In this document: one piece after another, positions 11,094-21,430 of the stretch
Layout of the letters: each line of letters begins with the position of its first letter
Position numbering within the stretch: the stretch's first letter is position 1
From: Tolypeutes matacus
Lineage: Eukaryota; Chordata; Mammalia; Cingulata; Chlamyphoridae
NCBI GenBank assembly: GCA_026826555.1
Contig: JAKSZT010053881.1
Coordinates: 8,561,021 to 8,625,020, forward strand
Direction of reading: 5' to 3'
DNA length: 64,000 bases
The notes under the pieces: generated by a model
What the model saw: only the letters and a program-made list of their open reading frames with translations
Databases searched by the model: none
What the model was told of the DNA's origin: nothing
Translations under genes and position numbers: made by a program

Positions 11094-11179
11094 TTTTTCT
11101 TAAGGTGGCACCAGGGATTGAACCCAGGACCTCTTACATATGAAGCAGGTGCTCAACCATGAGCTATACCCACTCCCCT
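11094..11179 (-). mobile_element. DAS-type SINE head
   Basis: Reverse complement of one tRNA-like unit: 'caccagggattgaacccagg', 'gctcaaccatgagctatacc', 'cactccccta'. The body is missing; only head and a T-rich tail remain. Confidence 0.85.
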
Positions 11180-11279
11180 ATTTAGTTTTATTATCTAGTT
11201 TTTATTTCTTAAAATTGCATAGCTTTTATCCTCAAAAATAAAATCTGAATGAAGGGAAAACATATTGTTATTAAATATT

Positions 11280-11415
11280 TCAACTCAAAAAACATTTGAG
11301 CACACATGGTACATCAATCACATCCTAGGTGCTAGAAATATGGAGTTGAAGGAAATTAATTCCTGTCTTCAAAAGTTGTTTCTTCCAGCACATGAGAGTA
11401 ACGATGAGAGCAGCT
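11280..11415 (-). mobile_element. L2 3'-end fragment
   Basis: 'cacatcctaggtgctagaaa' and 'tatggagttgaaggaaatta' fit the reverse complement of the L2 3' terminus. Diverged. Confidence 0.5.
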
Positions 11416-11429
11416 TTGTTTTTTGTGGT

Positions 11430-11640
11430 TAACAGCAGCTGCCATTATGGAATGCTAACTCCTGCCAGGCCCTTTAGTAAGTGCTTTATATATACTATTT
11501 ATCTCACCTGAGTCTCATGGTAACCCTATGGGGGCAGATACTACTATCAAATCCATTTAAAAGAAGAGGTGGCAGAAGCTCAGAGAGGTTCAGTAACTGG
11601 CCCAATGTTTCTTTACTCCGGACTCCAAAGGGCACAAGGA
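11430..11640 (+). mobile_element. MIR SINE
   Basis: 'cctgccaggccctttagtaa', 'gtgctttatatatactattt', 'ggtaaccctatgggggcaga' and 'ctcagagaggttcagtaact' give the full MIR order. Confidence 0.8.
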
Positions 11641-11934
11641 TCCCAAGAGCCCTGGTGGAGCCAGCTTAGCAGAAACCAATGTGGGGCTCAGGAGGCAAGA
11701 GTACTCAGCAGCTGGGCAAGAGGAGCTTCAGGGCCAAAGTCCACAGCTAAGTGGACCAAGGGTTTCATGTACCAAACTCAGGGGGCAGCTTCACAAAGGA
11801 GATCATTAATACTAATTTCTAGAGGATGAGAGGGAATTCTCAGATGGACAAAACGGGGAAAGACATTCTGGCCACACAGAACCGGTTAACACAAGGACAG
11901 AGAAGAGGGGCCTGCCCATGTCCTCAAGCCCGTT

Positions 11935-12130
11935 TGCCCCTAGCTGTGGCACAGCGAAGGGTGACGTCACACAACGTAGTGGACACCCGAGGGAGCTGGC
12001 ACCTGTGGCAGGGCCTGGGTACCTTCGTGGGACTCGGTGGGCCTCAGCAACCTCAACAGTAGACACCCCACCCACAAGGGGACTACACGAAAACGGCAGG
12101 CACCACGTGGCAGCGGACCAGCCAATCGTG
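11935..12130. promoter_or_regulatory. Short CpG-rich block with CRE, E-box and CCAAT motifs
   Basis: About 190 bp with eleven CpGs and raised G+C, in a window that is otherwise CpG-poor. It carries a palindromic TGACGTCA (11962-11969), a CACGTG (12104-12109) and CCAAT (12122-12126). These are the consensus sites for CREB/ATF, bHLH factors (USF/MYC type) and NF-Y. No TATA box or linked exon is visible, so promoter activity is inference; it could be a small enhancer or chance clustering. Confidence 0.35.
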
Positions 12131-12289
12131 GGGTTTTGAGCTGAGTTGTAGACTCTTTGAAATAGTGGGAAGGTTGACATTTAAGGGAGACTGGGGGTTC
12201 TACAAGCATATGGGGTGGAGCCCGAGAACTATAGTTTGATGCAGGTGATGGGACACTGTTCTATCCTCAGGAAGGGTGGCCTGGGACGC

Positions 12290-12790
12290 GTTTCATTCAT
12301 TCATTCGACATGCTGTTTTAGACACAGGACACAGCAATGAGCAAGGCAGACGAGGTCTCTGCACTCATAGAGCTTGCATTCTAGGTAAGCTTTATTATCT
12401 AACGAGATAACACACAAATAAACAAAAAGTATGTAAGAAAATTTCAGAGACTGACAAGAATATGGAGCAAATGGGGGAGGGGCAGAGACTGTGATAGTGG
12501 CCGCTGGTCTCGATAGGACAGTCAGAGAAAGCTCCTCTGCAGGAGTGACATGTGAGCTGAGAACTGAACAGCAAGTTTAGGGTGGGCATGAGCAGGGGTG
12601 CGGGAGGTGGAGGAAACACTAGTGGAAAGGCCGTGAGGTGGGTGTGAGGTGGGTTTCCGGCAGCTTTGAACACATCTGTTGAGGAAAGGAGGAAGGTCAG
12701 TATCATTGGTGGGTAAGGTTGGGGAAGTAAAAGGGTTGGAGTAGGGTCAGGTCTTGTAGGACCTTGTAGCTTCTGGGCTATGAATCCACA
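12290..12790 (-). mobile_element. L2 LINE 3' region (~500 bp)
   Basis: Reverse-complement L2: 'ttcattcattcattcgacat', 'catagagcttgcattctagg', 'cctctgcaggagtgacatgt', 'gagctgagaactgaacagca', and 'aggtcttgtaggaccttgta'. The blocks run in the consensus order from the 3' terminus inward, so this is a long and fairly complete piece. Confidence 0.85.
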
Positions 12791-13764
12791 TGCCCTCGGG
12801 ATATGCAGGTGCCCTCAACATTGTCCCAAGGAAGGAAGGGCCCCCTGGACCTGCTGGAAAGGAGCCCTGGGAAAACTTGCTTGGCTATAGGGTGAACTCC
12901 TATGAGGTTGACAGTTCAGGGTGCCTGTGTCCAAAAGGACCTTGGAAACTCAAGCTTGGATCCAGCAGTCATGGCCGTCTGAGGTGTTCTGATGCAGAGC
13001 AGAAAGTGGCTGTGGAAATCCAGGCCAAGGCAGCACCAGCTGCGGGAAAGGGGCTGGGGCTGGGGAGCACAGGAAAAGACCCCCACCTCCAAGAAGGGGC
13101 CAGCAACAGCTGGGCAGGTGTGAGTTTCAGGACTTGCAATGGAAGAGAAGCCAAAGCCCAGGCGACCTCTAGGCCAGCACCTTGGCAGGCTGAAGTGGGG
13201 CTGTAGAGGGAAACGAGGTGCAGGGGTACCAAGCGCTGGTCATTGGGGAACCCCAGGAATGAGCATGATTCAGGATCCCCTGCTGGTTGCCTGAGGCTGC
13301 TCCTCTTCTCCTTTGTCCTGCCTCAGGTCCATCTCAAATTGAGGCCAGGAGGGAAGGATATACGATGAGAGTCTTACTATTTCAGTTTTGGTTGAGGCAT
13401 AAATGCAAGAGAAGCTAAATTCCAAAGGAACCACTGTGCAGAAATTTCAAAGTAGCATCAAGAACAGGGCAAACAACTCTGAAATTCCACACCCACTTAG
13501 AAAAGGCAGAGAGGATTTGCAAAGAGACGTTTCAGAGCGAGCTTCTTTAAATCCAATCCCTCCCAGGGTTGGGGGGTGGGCATGTGTGTGGCTCCTCCTT
13601 GCATCAAGCCTAGAGAGACTCCAAGGAGACCACTTGGGAAAGCTTGGTAAGTGTTCTCCTGAGAGGGAGGCACTGTGGTCTGGGACTTTCTGGACTTCTG
13701 CCCAGAACATTTCACAGGCGAGAAATGGAGGTGCTGACTGCCCAGAAAGGTGGTTGCTGTTGGG

Positions 13765-13765
<1 letters not shown>
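12791..13765. other. Unique G+C-richer sequence
   Basis: About 1 kb of moderately G+C-rich DNA. A 138-codon plus-strand frame (12790-13206) has no recognisable domain and is shadowed by a minus-strand frame; I do not call it a gene. Confidence 0.4.

Positions 13766-13766
<1 letters not shown>

Positions 13767-13796
<30 letters not shown>
13767..13796. repeat. (TG)n microsatellite
   Basis: About 14 TG units. Confidence 0.97.
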
Positions 13797-13799
<3 letters not shown>

Positions 13800-13831
13800 A
13801 GATGCACAGAAAGAGAGAAAGAGAAAAGAAG

Positions 13832-13858
13832 GTTTTTTTTTTTTTTTTTTTTTTTTTT
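13832..13858. repeat. Poly(T) tract
   Basis: About 27 consecutive T, 36 bp after the TG repeat. It may be the tail of a small antisense retroposon, but no body is identifiable. Confidence 0.9.
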
Positions 13859-14224
13859 GTAGTTGTTGCTTTTAAAGGAAACAGGCAGGTATTGATTAAA
13901 TTAGCTAAGCATAATAAATAAGTATCACATGATAAGTAATACACTACTTCCCAAAGTGATTATCTCTTAATTTTCTTCTGATTATGAAATATAACATGCC
14001 AGTGAAAATTAAAATATTTCAGAAATATACATTAGTAGAAAATAAATTTCCTCTTAACTCTGCGGCCCATGCTGATCTTTAAGGTCTTTCCCAGAATTCT
14101 CATTCTGAGTCTGCTTTCTGGGGCATGTCCTGAGTTGTGACCAGCAGGTGGCAGCACACCACTGTGTTGTGAACTCGGCAAAGGAGCATATTTGAGACAC
14201 ACCTTCCATTAAGCAACAAGCTTG
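13859..14224. other. Unassigned sequence
   Basis: About 365 bp between the poly(T) tract and the L1. No gene or recognised repeat. Confidence 0.4.
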
Positions 14225-14378
14225 GCAAAAATAGTTTTAATTTTAAAAAAATCAGTTTTATTGACACATATTCATAAAGCATATAATCCATCCAAAGTGT
14301 ACAATCTATGGTATTTGGTATAATCACAGAGTTGTGCATTCATCCCTTCAATCAATATTAGAGCACTTTCATTACTTC

Positions 14379-14379
14379 A

Positions 14380-14429
<50 letters not shown>
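14379..14429. repeat. (TAA)n microsatellite
   Basis: About 17 TAA units inside the L1 3' UTR. Confidence 0.97.
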
Positions 14430-14670
14430 CAACAGACAAACAAGAAAACATACCCCTTAATAATTACCTCTCAATCTCTCTATCCTTTCCTCTACCTGCT
14501 ATTCTGCTTCTGTCTCTCTAATTTATTTGTATTTATATTTTGTATAGATGGAGTCAAGTCATATGTAGTACCTTTTGTCTAAAATCTTTCACTTAGTATA
14601 TTTCCTTCTTTTACCTTAATAGAAGATTGTTAATATATTGCTATACACCACTGTCCACAGTTTGCTTTAT

Positions 14671-14763
14671 TTTTTTATTTTTTTTAAGGAGGTACCAAGG
14701 ATTGAACCCAGGACCTCGTACATGGGAAGCAGGCGCTCAATCACTTGAGCTACATCCGCTCCC
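14671..14763 (-). mobile_element. DAS-type SINE monomer
   Basis: 'ggattgaacccaggacctcg', 'caggcgctcaatcacttgag' and 'ctacatccgctccc' give the tRNA-like head in reverse. The 7-bp repeat tgcttta at 14663-14669 and 14764-14770 is a plausible target duplication. It is inserted in the L1 3' UTR. Confidence 0.88.
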
Positions 14764-15139
14764 TGCTTTAGTTGTATTTTTGCCTGATATTAAAATTGTG
14801 TATCATTAGTGTACGTTTTTTCTGTTTCAAAGAAAAACATTCTTATACATGCAATAGTATCCATGTCCATATTTCACACGAGGTTTACTATGCTAGACAG
14901 TCCCATGTTACATTTTTTAGCTTTTCTTATGGTAATACACATGACTTTCTCATATATTAGTACTACTAGTTCCAAACACTCTGATGTGATTTCACCAATT
15001 CTCTACATTTCTAAATATTTATGCACAGCCTTTTTGCCAATTCTGTACAGATTAACCCTCAGCTTTCCTTTCTCTAACCTCATTCTATTTTCTGGTGACC
15101 TATATTCTAGTTACTAACTCCATGAGTTTACACAATATA

Positions 15140-17000
15140 TTTAGTTCTTAATAGTGAACTGATTCAATCTCTTTAAATGTATTTGTTGAGTTCCTATATT
15201 GTAGAATCAATGTAGGTTGTGCATTTCTAAGAATTTGTCCATTTCATCTAGATTGTTTAACTTGTTGGTATACACTTTCTCATAATATCCTTTTATTTTT
15301 TAAAAAAGATTTTATTTATTTATTTATTTCTCCCCACCTCCTCGTTGTTTTGCACTTGCTGTGTGCTATGTCTTTAGGAGGCACCGGGAAATGAATCCCG
15401 GACCTCCGGTGTGGGAGGCAGGTGCCTAATCGCTTGAACCACCTCCATTCCCTGCTTTGTTGTGTCTCTCATGTTTTTCTTCTTATGTCTCTTGTTGCAT
15501 CATCTTGTTGCGTCAGCTTGCCGTGCCTGCCTGTCATGGCAGTTCACTGTCTTGCTCGTTTTCTTTAGGAGGCACCAGGAACCTCTGCTCCCTGCTTTGT
15601 TGTGTCTCTTCTTGCGTCCCTTGTTGCGTCATCTTGTTGTGTCAGCTTGCCATGCCTGCCTGCCAGTTCGTTGTCTTCTTTAGGAGGCACCAGGAACTGA
15701 GTCATGGTCCTCGCATGTGGTAGGCGGGAGCTCAGTTGCCTGAGCCACATCCACTTCCCATCTCAGAATATTCTTTTATGATCCTTTTAATTTCTGTGGG
15801 GTTAGTTGTAACTTCCCCCTTTTCATTTCTGATTTTATTTATTTGCATCTTCTTTCTTTTTTTTTCTTTCTTTGTAAGTCTTGCTAAGGGTTTGTCAATT
15901 TTATTGTCTCAAAGAACCAGCTTTTGGTTTTGTTGATTTTCTCTATTGTTTTTTTTGTTTTTGATTTAATTCATTTCTGCTCTAATCTTCATTATTTCTT
16001 TCCTTCTGCTTGCTTTGGGATTGGTTTAGTGTTCAGTTATATCTTTGATTTTAGGTCTTTCTTCTTTTTTAATATAGGCATTTGGGGCTTTAAATTTCCC
16101 TCTCAGCACTGCCTTCACTGTATCCCTTATGTTTTGATAAGTTGTGTTCTTGTTTTCATTCATCTTGAGATATTTTCTGATTTCTCTTACAATTTCTTCT
16201 TTGACTCACTGATTGTTTATGTGTGTGTTGTTTAGCCTCCACACACTTGTGAATTTTCCCTTTTCTTGTCTATTATTGATTTCCAGCTTCATTCCATTGT
16301 AGTCTGAGAAGGAGCTCTGAATAATTTCCATCTTTTTATATTTATTGAGACCTGCTTTTTGACCCAACATGTGGTCTATCCTACAGAAAGGTCTATGAGC
16401 ACTTGAGAAAAATGTATAACCCACCAAGTTTGGGTGCAATGTTCTATATATGTCTTTTGGATCTAGCTAGTTTATCATACTTTTCAAGTTCTCTGTTTCC
16501 TTGCTGATCTTCTATCTAGTTGTTCTATCTAATGATGTGAGTGGAATGTTGAAGTCTGCAATGATTATTGTAGAGATGTCTATTTCTCCCTTCAGTTTTT
16601 CCAGAGTTTGCCTTGTATTTTGAGGCACCCTGGTTAGGTGCATAGATATTTATGACTGTTACTTCTTCCTGGTGGATTGTTCCTTTTATTAAAATGAAAC
16701 AGTCGTCTGCATCTCTTACTACTTTTTTGCATTTAACATCTGTTATTTCTGATATTACTATAGCTACCCTGCTCTTTTTTGGCTACTGTTTGCATGGAAT
16801 ATTTTTTTCCAACATTTCACTTTTAGCCTGTTTGTATTCCTGGGTCTAAGGTGGGTCTCTTGTTGACAACATGTAGATGGTTCATGTTTTTTTAAATCCA
16901 TTCTGTCAGCCTATATCTTTTGATTGGGGAGTTTAATCCATTTATAATTCAATGATATTACTGTAAATGAATTACTTCTACCATTTTATTCTTTGGCTTT
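15140..17000 (-). pseudogene. L1 ORF2 remnant (endonuclease to early reverse-transcriptase part)
   Basis: Antisense L1 ORF2. Diagnostic text: 'tctaagaatttgtccatttc', 'ttttatttctgatttt'-type sequence near 15820, 'ctcaaagaaccagcttttgg' (15908), 'tttaaatttccctctcagca' (16090), 'caacatgtggtctatcctac' (16365), 'cattctgtcagcctatatct' (16900). In an intact L1 this ORF encodes an endonuclease and reverse transcriptase of about 1270 residues. Here only the 5' part is present, with many stops, and the rest is deleted at about 15140. Clearly inactive. Confidence 0.8.
15297..15766 (-). mobile_element. Composite DAS-type SINE with repeated heads and bodies
   Basis: One insertion bounded by a 13-bp duplication with one mismatch (aatatccttttat at 15284-15296, aatattcttttat at 15767-15779). 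On the minus strand the order is head (15766-15683), body (about 15680-15585), a truncated head of about 22 bp (15584-15562), a second body (about 15562-15450), a second full head (15450-15377), then an ATTT-type tail. The two bodies share 'cctgctttgttgtgtctct' and 'gtcatcttgttg'-like text. Confidence 0.85.
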
Positions 17001-17049
17001 CATATGTCATATCTTATTTTCATCTGTCATTTTACTCTTTTGGTTATTG

Positions 17050-18340
17050 TTTCTGATAGTTTTCCCTTCTATACTCTCCTCCAAGCCTCTATCTCCTGTC
17101 TTTTCCTTTCAGGTTTTAAGGCTCCCTTCAGTGCTTCTTGGAAAGCCAGATTCTTTTTTATGAACTCTCTTAGTTTCTGTTTACTTGTGAATATTTTAAA
17201 CTTACCTTCAGATTTGAAGGATAATTTTGCTGGTAAAAGAATTCTCAGCTGACAATCTTTCTATTTCAGCATCCTAATTATATCATACCACTGTCTTCTT
17301 GCCTCCATGGTTTCTGATGAAAAGTCTGCACTAAATCTTATTGGGCATCCCTTTTAGGTGATGGTTTGCTTCTCCTTTGCTGATCTCAGAATTTTATCTT
17401 TATCTTTGCTTTGCTGTTTGACATTCTGAGAAGTATGTGTCTTAGAGTAGGTCTATTTGGATTTATTCTGATTGGAGTATGCTGTGCTTCTTGGCCATGT
17501 AAATTCATTTCATTCATGAGAGTTAGGAAATTTTCAGCCATTATTTCCTCCAATACTCTTTCTGCTCCTTTTCCCTTCTCTTTTCCTTCTAGAACTCTCA
17601 TGGCACGTATGTTGTTGCACTTCTTGTTATGATTCAACTCCCTGAGCCCCTGCTCATTTTTTCCCATTCTTTTCTCTCTTCATTTTCAGCTATTCTGTCT
17701 TCATCACTTATTCTTTCTTCTATGATTTAGAGTCTGCTGTTTTATGCCTCTAATTTTTTTTGTTTGTTTGTTTTGATTTTTTTGTTTTGTTTTGTTTTGT
17801 TTTTTGAGGTACAGGGGCCAGGGATTGAACCCAGGAATCTGGGAAGCCGGCACTCACCCACTGAGCCACATTGGCTCCCCTGAGTTGGTTTTTTCATTTG
17901 TTTGCTTGTTTTGTTGTTGTTGTTGTTGTTGTTGTTGTTTTAGGAGGCACTGGGAACTGAACCCGGGACCTCCCATGTGAGAAGCAGACACTCAAATACT
18001 TGAGTCACATACACTCCCAATGTGTTTTTAATCTCTCCTATTTTATCTTTCATTCCCATAAGCTCTGTTGTTTTTCTATTCAGGTTTTCATAGTCTTCTT
18101 TGTGCTTACCCAGTGTCTTCTGATGTCCTTTATCTCTTTAGCCACATTGTCTTTCAATTCATTGATTTGATTTAGGAGATTTGTATCAACCTCATTGATT
18201 AATTATCTCAAATCCTGTGTCTCATCTGGGACTTTGATATATTCCTTTACTTGAGCCATATCTTCCTTTCTCTTAACACGGATTATAATTTTTTGCTGCT
18301 GTCTAGGCATCTGATTATGATGGTGAGTTTACTCTGATGC
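17050..18340 (-). pseudogene. L1 ORF1 remnant
   Basis: On the minus strand, 17386-17667 translates to a stretch with 'EEIMAENFLTLMNEMNLHGQ' and 'EAQHTPIRINPNRPTLRHIL', the conserved core of mammalian L1 ORF1p (the RNA-binding chaperone that packages L1 RNA). DNA up- and downstream ('gccattatttcctccaatac', 'tcctccatggtttctgatg'-type text, 'ttctcagctgacaatctttc') continues the C-terminal domain toward 17100 and the coiled-coil side toward 18300. Frameshifts and a SINE (17754-18018) break it. It lies on the 5' side of the ORF2 remnant, as expected. Confidence 0.85.
17754..18018 (-). mobile_element. Dimeric DAS-type SINE
   Basis: Same layout as the copy at 7032-7247: heads at 17935-18018 and 17806-17880, linker 'tgagttggttttttcatttg', and a variable (GTT)n stretch before the inner 'aggaggcactgggaactgaa'. 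The tail is (TTTG/TTTTG)n. Inserted in the L1 ORF1 region. Confidence 0.88.
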
Positions 18341-19200
18341 TCAATTTTTCTCTGTTGCATAGGGATTTAGTGGCAGAAGGCTGTGTGTTACTGCTGTTCT
18401 TTGATTCTTGATTCAACCTGTTCTAGTCTTTAGGATTGTTCCTCTTTAGTTGCTGAAATCTGGGCCATGGACCCAGTAATGGGTTGCTGACCAGCTTCCA
18501 AGGACCTTGGGGAGGGACTCTGTAAAGATCTGAAAAAGTCTCATTTATTTATTTACTCTTACTTTCTTTGCCTGCATTTACTTGGTCTGCCAGCAGACGG
18601 TACCTTCGACAGACCTCTCAGCTCAAACCCTGGTGGGAATGTGTCCGCTGTAACCCCAACTGGAACAATGTGATATTCAGAGCCTCACAAATCACTTCCC
18701 TTTCCCAGCAGCCCCTTCCCTTTTCCCAGGTAGGAAATAATTCAACTCCTCTCTGCATCCTCCCCAGCCAGTCACAGTCATTAAGTAGGGTGTTTGAGAG
18801 GGTCAGATCTCTTTAATCCCCTGGCAACAATCTCAGGGCAAACAATGGCATGGCCCCACCTGGCCTGGAAGGGCTCATGAGACAAAGCAGACCAAATTTG
18901 TTGGCCAAAAGCTGAAGGGTTGTGTCCCTCTCTTTCCTCTTTCCTGGGGAGTGGATCCCTGTGGCCCCTCTGTCAGTAGCCACTGGCCAGAGGCCAGAGA
19001 ACTCAAAGCTGTCTTCTCTGAGGGTGGTAGGATAGGCATTGGCAGCTGCACCTGCAGTTTTCACTCATGAAATTTTCCCGTCAAGATTCTTTTTCTTTTT
19101 CTTTGCCCCTCTCTCTTCTGGGTGGTGTCCAGCCCTTCCTCTGGTGATCTAAGGTAATTTCTGCTAGTCCTCTAGATATTCTTCTGGGATAGAAGTGAGT
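18341..19200 (-). mobile_element. Probable L1 5' UTR
   Basis: Lies directly upstream (minus-strand sense) of the ORF1 remnant, is richer in G+C than the ORFs, and lacks coding character. This position and composition fit an L1 5' UTR with its internal promoter. I cannot place the 5' terminus; the sequence may continue to about 19900 beyond the SINE. Confidence 0.5.
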
Positions 19201-19212
19201 CCTATTTCTTTC

Positions 19213-19362
19213 CTTCCTTCCTTCCTTCCTTCCTTCCTTCCTTCCTTCCTTCCTTCNNNNNNNNNNCCTTCCTTCCTTCCTTCCTTCCTTCCTTCCTTCC
19301 TTCCTTCCTTCCTCCCTCCCTCCCTCCCTCCCTCCCTCCCTTTCTTCCTTCCTTCCTTCCTT
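19213..19362. repeat. (TTCC)n/(TCCC)n microsatellite with assembly gap
   Basis: Tetranucleotide array in a pure CTTC phase, interrupted by ten N at 19257-19266, and ending with a CCCT phase at about 19312-19342. It lies inside the target duplication of the adjacent SINE, so it grew from the A/G-rich SINE tail. The true length is unknown because of the gap. Confidence 0.95.
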
Positions 19363-19782
19363 CTTAGATTTATTGATTGATTGATTTCTCTCGCTCCCCT
19401 CGTTGTTTTTGCTTGCTGTCTGCTCTCTATGTTCTTCTGTGTCTGCTTGTCTTCTCTTTAGGCAGCACTGGGAACTGATCCTGGGACCTTCCGGAGTGGT
19501 AGAGAGGCACTCAATCTCTTACGCCACCTCAGCTCCCTGGTCTGCTGTGTCTCTTATTGTCTCTCTTCTGTGTCTCTTTTTGTTGTGTCATCTTGCTGCC
19601 CCAGCTCTCCATGCAGGCCAGCACTCCATGTGGGCCAGCACTCCTGCATGAGCCAGCATTCCACTTGGGCCAGCTCGCCATGCAGGCCAGGTCGCCTTTC
19701 ACCAGGAGGCCCTGAGAATCAAACCCTGGACCTCCTATATGGTAAACAGGAGCCCCAATCACTTGAGCCACATTTGTTTCCC
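19363..19782 (-). mobile_element. Long dimeric DAS-type SINE
   Basis: Two heads in one orientation (19782-19695 and 19535-19465) separated by a body containing several ~20-bp GGCCAGC-type repeats (19610-19690: 'ccatgcaggccagcactcca' and variants). A 12-bp duplication with one mismatch (cctatttctttc 19201-19212, cctatgtctttc 19783-19794) encloses SINE plus microsatellite. The same subfamily is seen, in plus orientation, at 54042-54350. Confidence 0.9.
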
Positions 19783-19794
19783 CCTATGTCTTTC

Positions 19795-20769
19795 TAATCT
19801 TCCATCTTCCCAGAAGTCCTCCAAAAAGAGTTTTAATTTAAAAGAAAATTCAGGTTTTCTGAAATGATGTCAGGAATCCTCCTAGTGATTTTTAAAATGT
19901 GTTTAGAGCTGGTCAGTTCTGACCCTTGTGCCTTAAATGAAGACAGTATTGTCCCTGAGCACTAAGTTTTTGATTAGAAGAAGAAAAAAAAAAAAGAGTT
20001 TAAACAATAAAGGGAACTTATTGTTTCATGTAACTGAAAAGTTCAAAGGTGTGTTTGAGGGTGGAGGAGGGGAGGAGATGTGCTTCAGGTGTGGTCTGAT
20101 TCAGATTTACCCTGTCAACAGGGCTTTGGGTTTGTTTTTCTGATGTTCTCTGAGCTCTGCTATCTCTGAGCCAGCTTTCTCCTGCTTTCCCTCGTGGTAG
20201 AAAATGGCTGCAGCATTTCCTGGCTTAGTATCTGCACATTTTACTTTCTGGTGATCCCAGAAAATGTTGCTATGGGTCTCAGTAGCCTAAATCAAAATAT
20301 TTGCTTATTCTTAAAGAAAATCCTATGGCCAGGCATTTTGTGCCTAAGCCTCATGTGCCAGGGGTGCAGCCAAGTTTCCTCTGAAGTATGTTTGCTGTGT
20401 CAGGGTGAAGCAAATCTCCAGATAATCAAGAATAGTTACCATGGCCCGGGGGGTTGGTGGACAGAATCAGCAAATGTCCACTGCTTAGTACCTGCTCCCT
20501 GAAACCCTTACACACCGCAGGTAGAAGGTCAGTGTGGCTGTGCTGCCCTGTCTCTAGGCAGTCCTGCTGTCACAACGAGCCTGTGAAATGCATAGGTCCA
20601 AGCCTCGAGGGAACTAACTGGAAACCTCCTCCAGGTCTGGTCACTCCAATCCATCCTCTACCAGTCAACCCTGAATAACTTCTTTAGCTTGAACATTTCA
20701 CTGAAAATTCTTCCTGTGGAAAACTCCAAGGATGACTTCAATTCTGTAAGCGCAAGTCCAGCTCCTGAA
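19795..20769. other. Unassigned sequence, possibly old repeat
   Basis: The first 100 bp may still be L1 5' UTR. 'aacttattgtttcatgtaac' and 'tgaaaagttcaaaggtgtg' near 20010-20060 look like an ancient interspersed repeat that I cannot name. No coding signature. Confidence 0.35.
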
Positions 20770-21430
20770 TGTGGCACACAAGGCCCTGCCTCCTCTGGCC
20801 CCAGGTCTTCTTAGCTTCATCTGCCTCCACCATCTCCAGCACTTCAGCCTCCAGCTACATGGACCTGCTTGTTCATTCTCTTCACTCTGAGAGGGGGGGC
20901 CTTCCCTATCCCTCCCCCCACCCTGGGTTAAGTACTCTTCCTCCTTCTGAAGTTACAGCCAAAGTTAGCTTAAGTGTCACCTCCTCCTTCCAAAAGTCTT
21001 CTCCGGGTATCCCCACACTGGGTTGGCACTCTTGCTCTGAGATCCCACAGCACTCCGGGAATTCCTACAGCGACATTTTTTTTTAAAGATTTTATTTTAT
21101 TCATTTATTTATTCTCCCTCCGCCTCACCTTGCTGCTTGGGCTCGCTGTGTCCATTTGCTGTGCATTTTTTTTCTGTGTCTACTTGTCTCCCTTTGTTGC
21201 GTCATCTTGCTGAGCCAGCTGGGGCTGTCAGCTCACCGTGCTGCGAAGGCTGGCTATCCTTCACCAGGAGGCCCTGGGAATCAAACCTGGGGCCTCCCAT
21301 ATGGTAAACGGGAGCCCAACCAATTGAGCCACATCCTCTTCCCTACAGCGGACTTTAACCGCATGATTGAAATGACCTGTTTGCCATGTGCCTCTCTCTA
21401 CTAAACTGTGAAATTCTTGATGACATAGGA
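20770..21430 (+). mobile_element. L2 LINE fragment, split by a SINE
   Basis: 'aaggccctgcctcctctggc', 'ttcttagcttcatctgcctc', 'gtgtcacctcctccttccaa' before the SINE, and 'aaactgtgaaattcttgatg', 'attcaatgagtgttta' after it, follow the L2 3' region in sense orientation. Confidence 0.6.
21073..21341 (-). mobile_element. DAS-type SINE with long body
   Basis: A head with 'ggaatcaaacctggggcctc' and 'catatggtaaacgggagccc', a body with 'tcatcttgctgagccagctg', and an ATTT tail. A 9-bp duplication, cctacagcg, flanks it at 21064-21072 and 21342-21350. Inserted in L2. Confidence 0.92.

Larger units (their letters stand above)
14225..15140 (-). mobile_element. L1 3' UTR portion of a long antisense L1
   Basis: 'ttttattgacacatattcat', 'atccaaagtgtacaatctat' and 'ataatcacagagttgtgcat' match the antisense 3' UTR of older mammalian L1s. 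The piece is interrupted by a (TAA)n repeat and by a SINE (14671-14763). At about 15140 it passes abruptly into mid-ORF2 sequence, which means that the C-terminal part of ORF2 is deleted. Confidence 0.7.

Noticed and set aside
12790..13206. 138-codon plus-strand frame in G+C-rich DNA
   Set aside because: A minus-strand frame shadows it, there is no Kozak or splice support, and the sequence resembles no known protein.
13403..13944. Overlapping frames of 172 and 165 codons
   Set aside because: Both run through a (TG)n repeat and a poly(T) tract (Cys-Val and Lys/Phe runs), and they mirror each other on opposite strands.
14334..14582. Frame with a long asparagine run
   Set aside because: It is the translation of the (TAA)n microsatellite, read as AAT codons.
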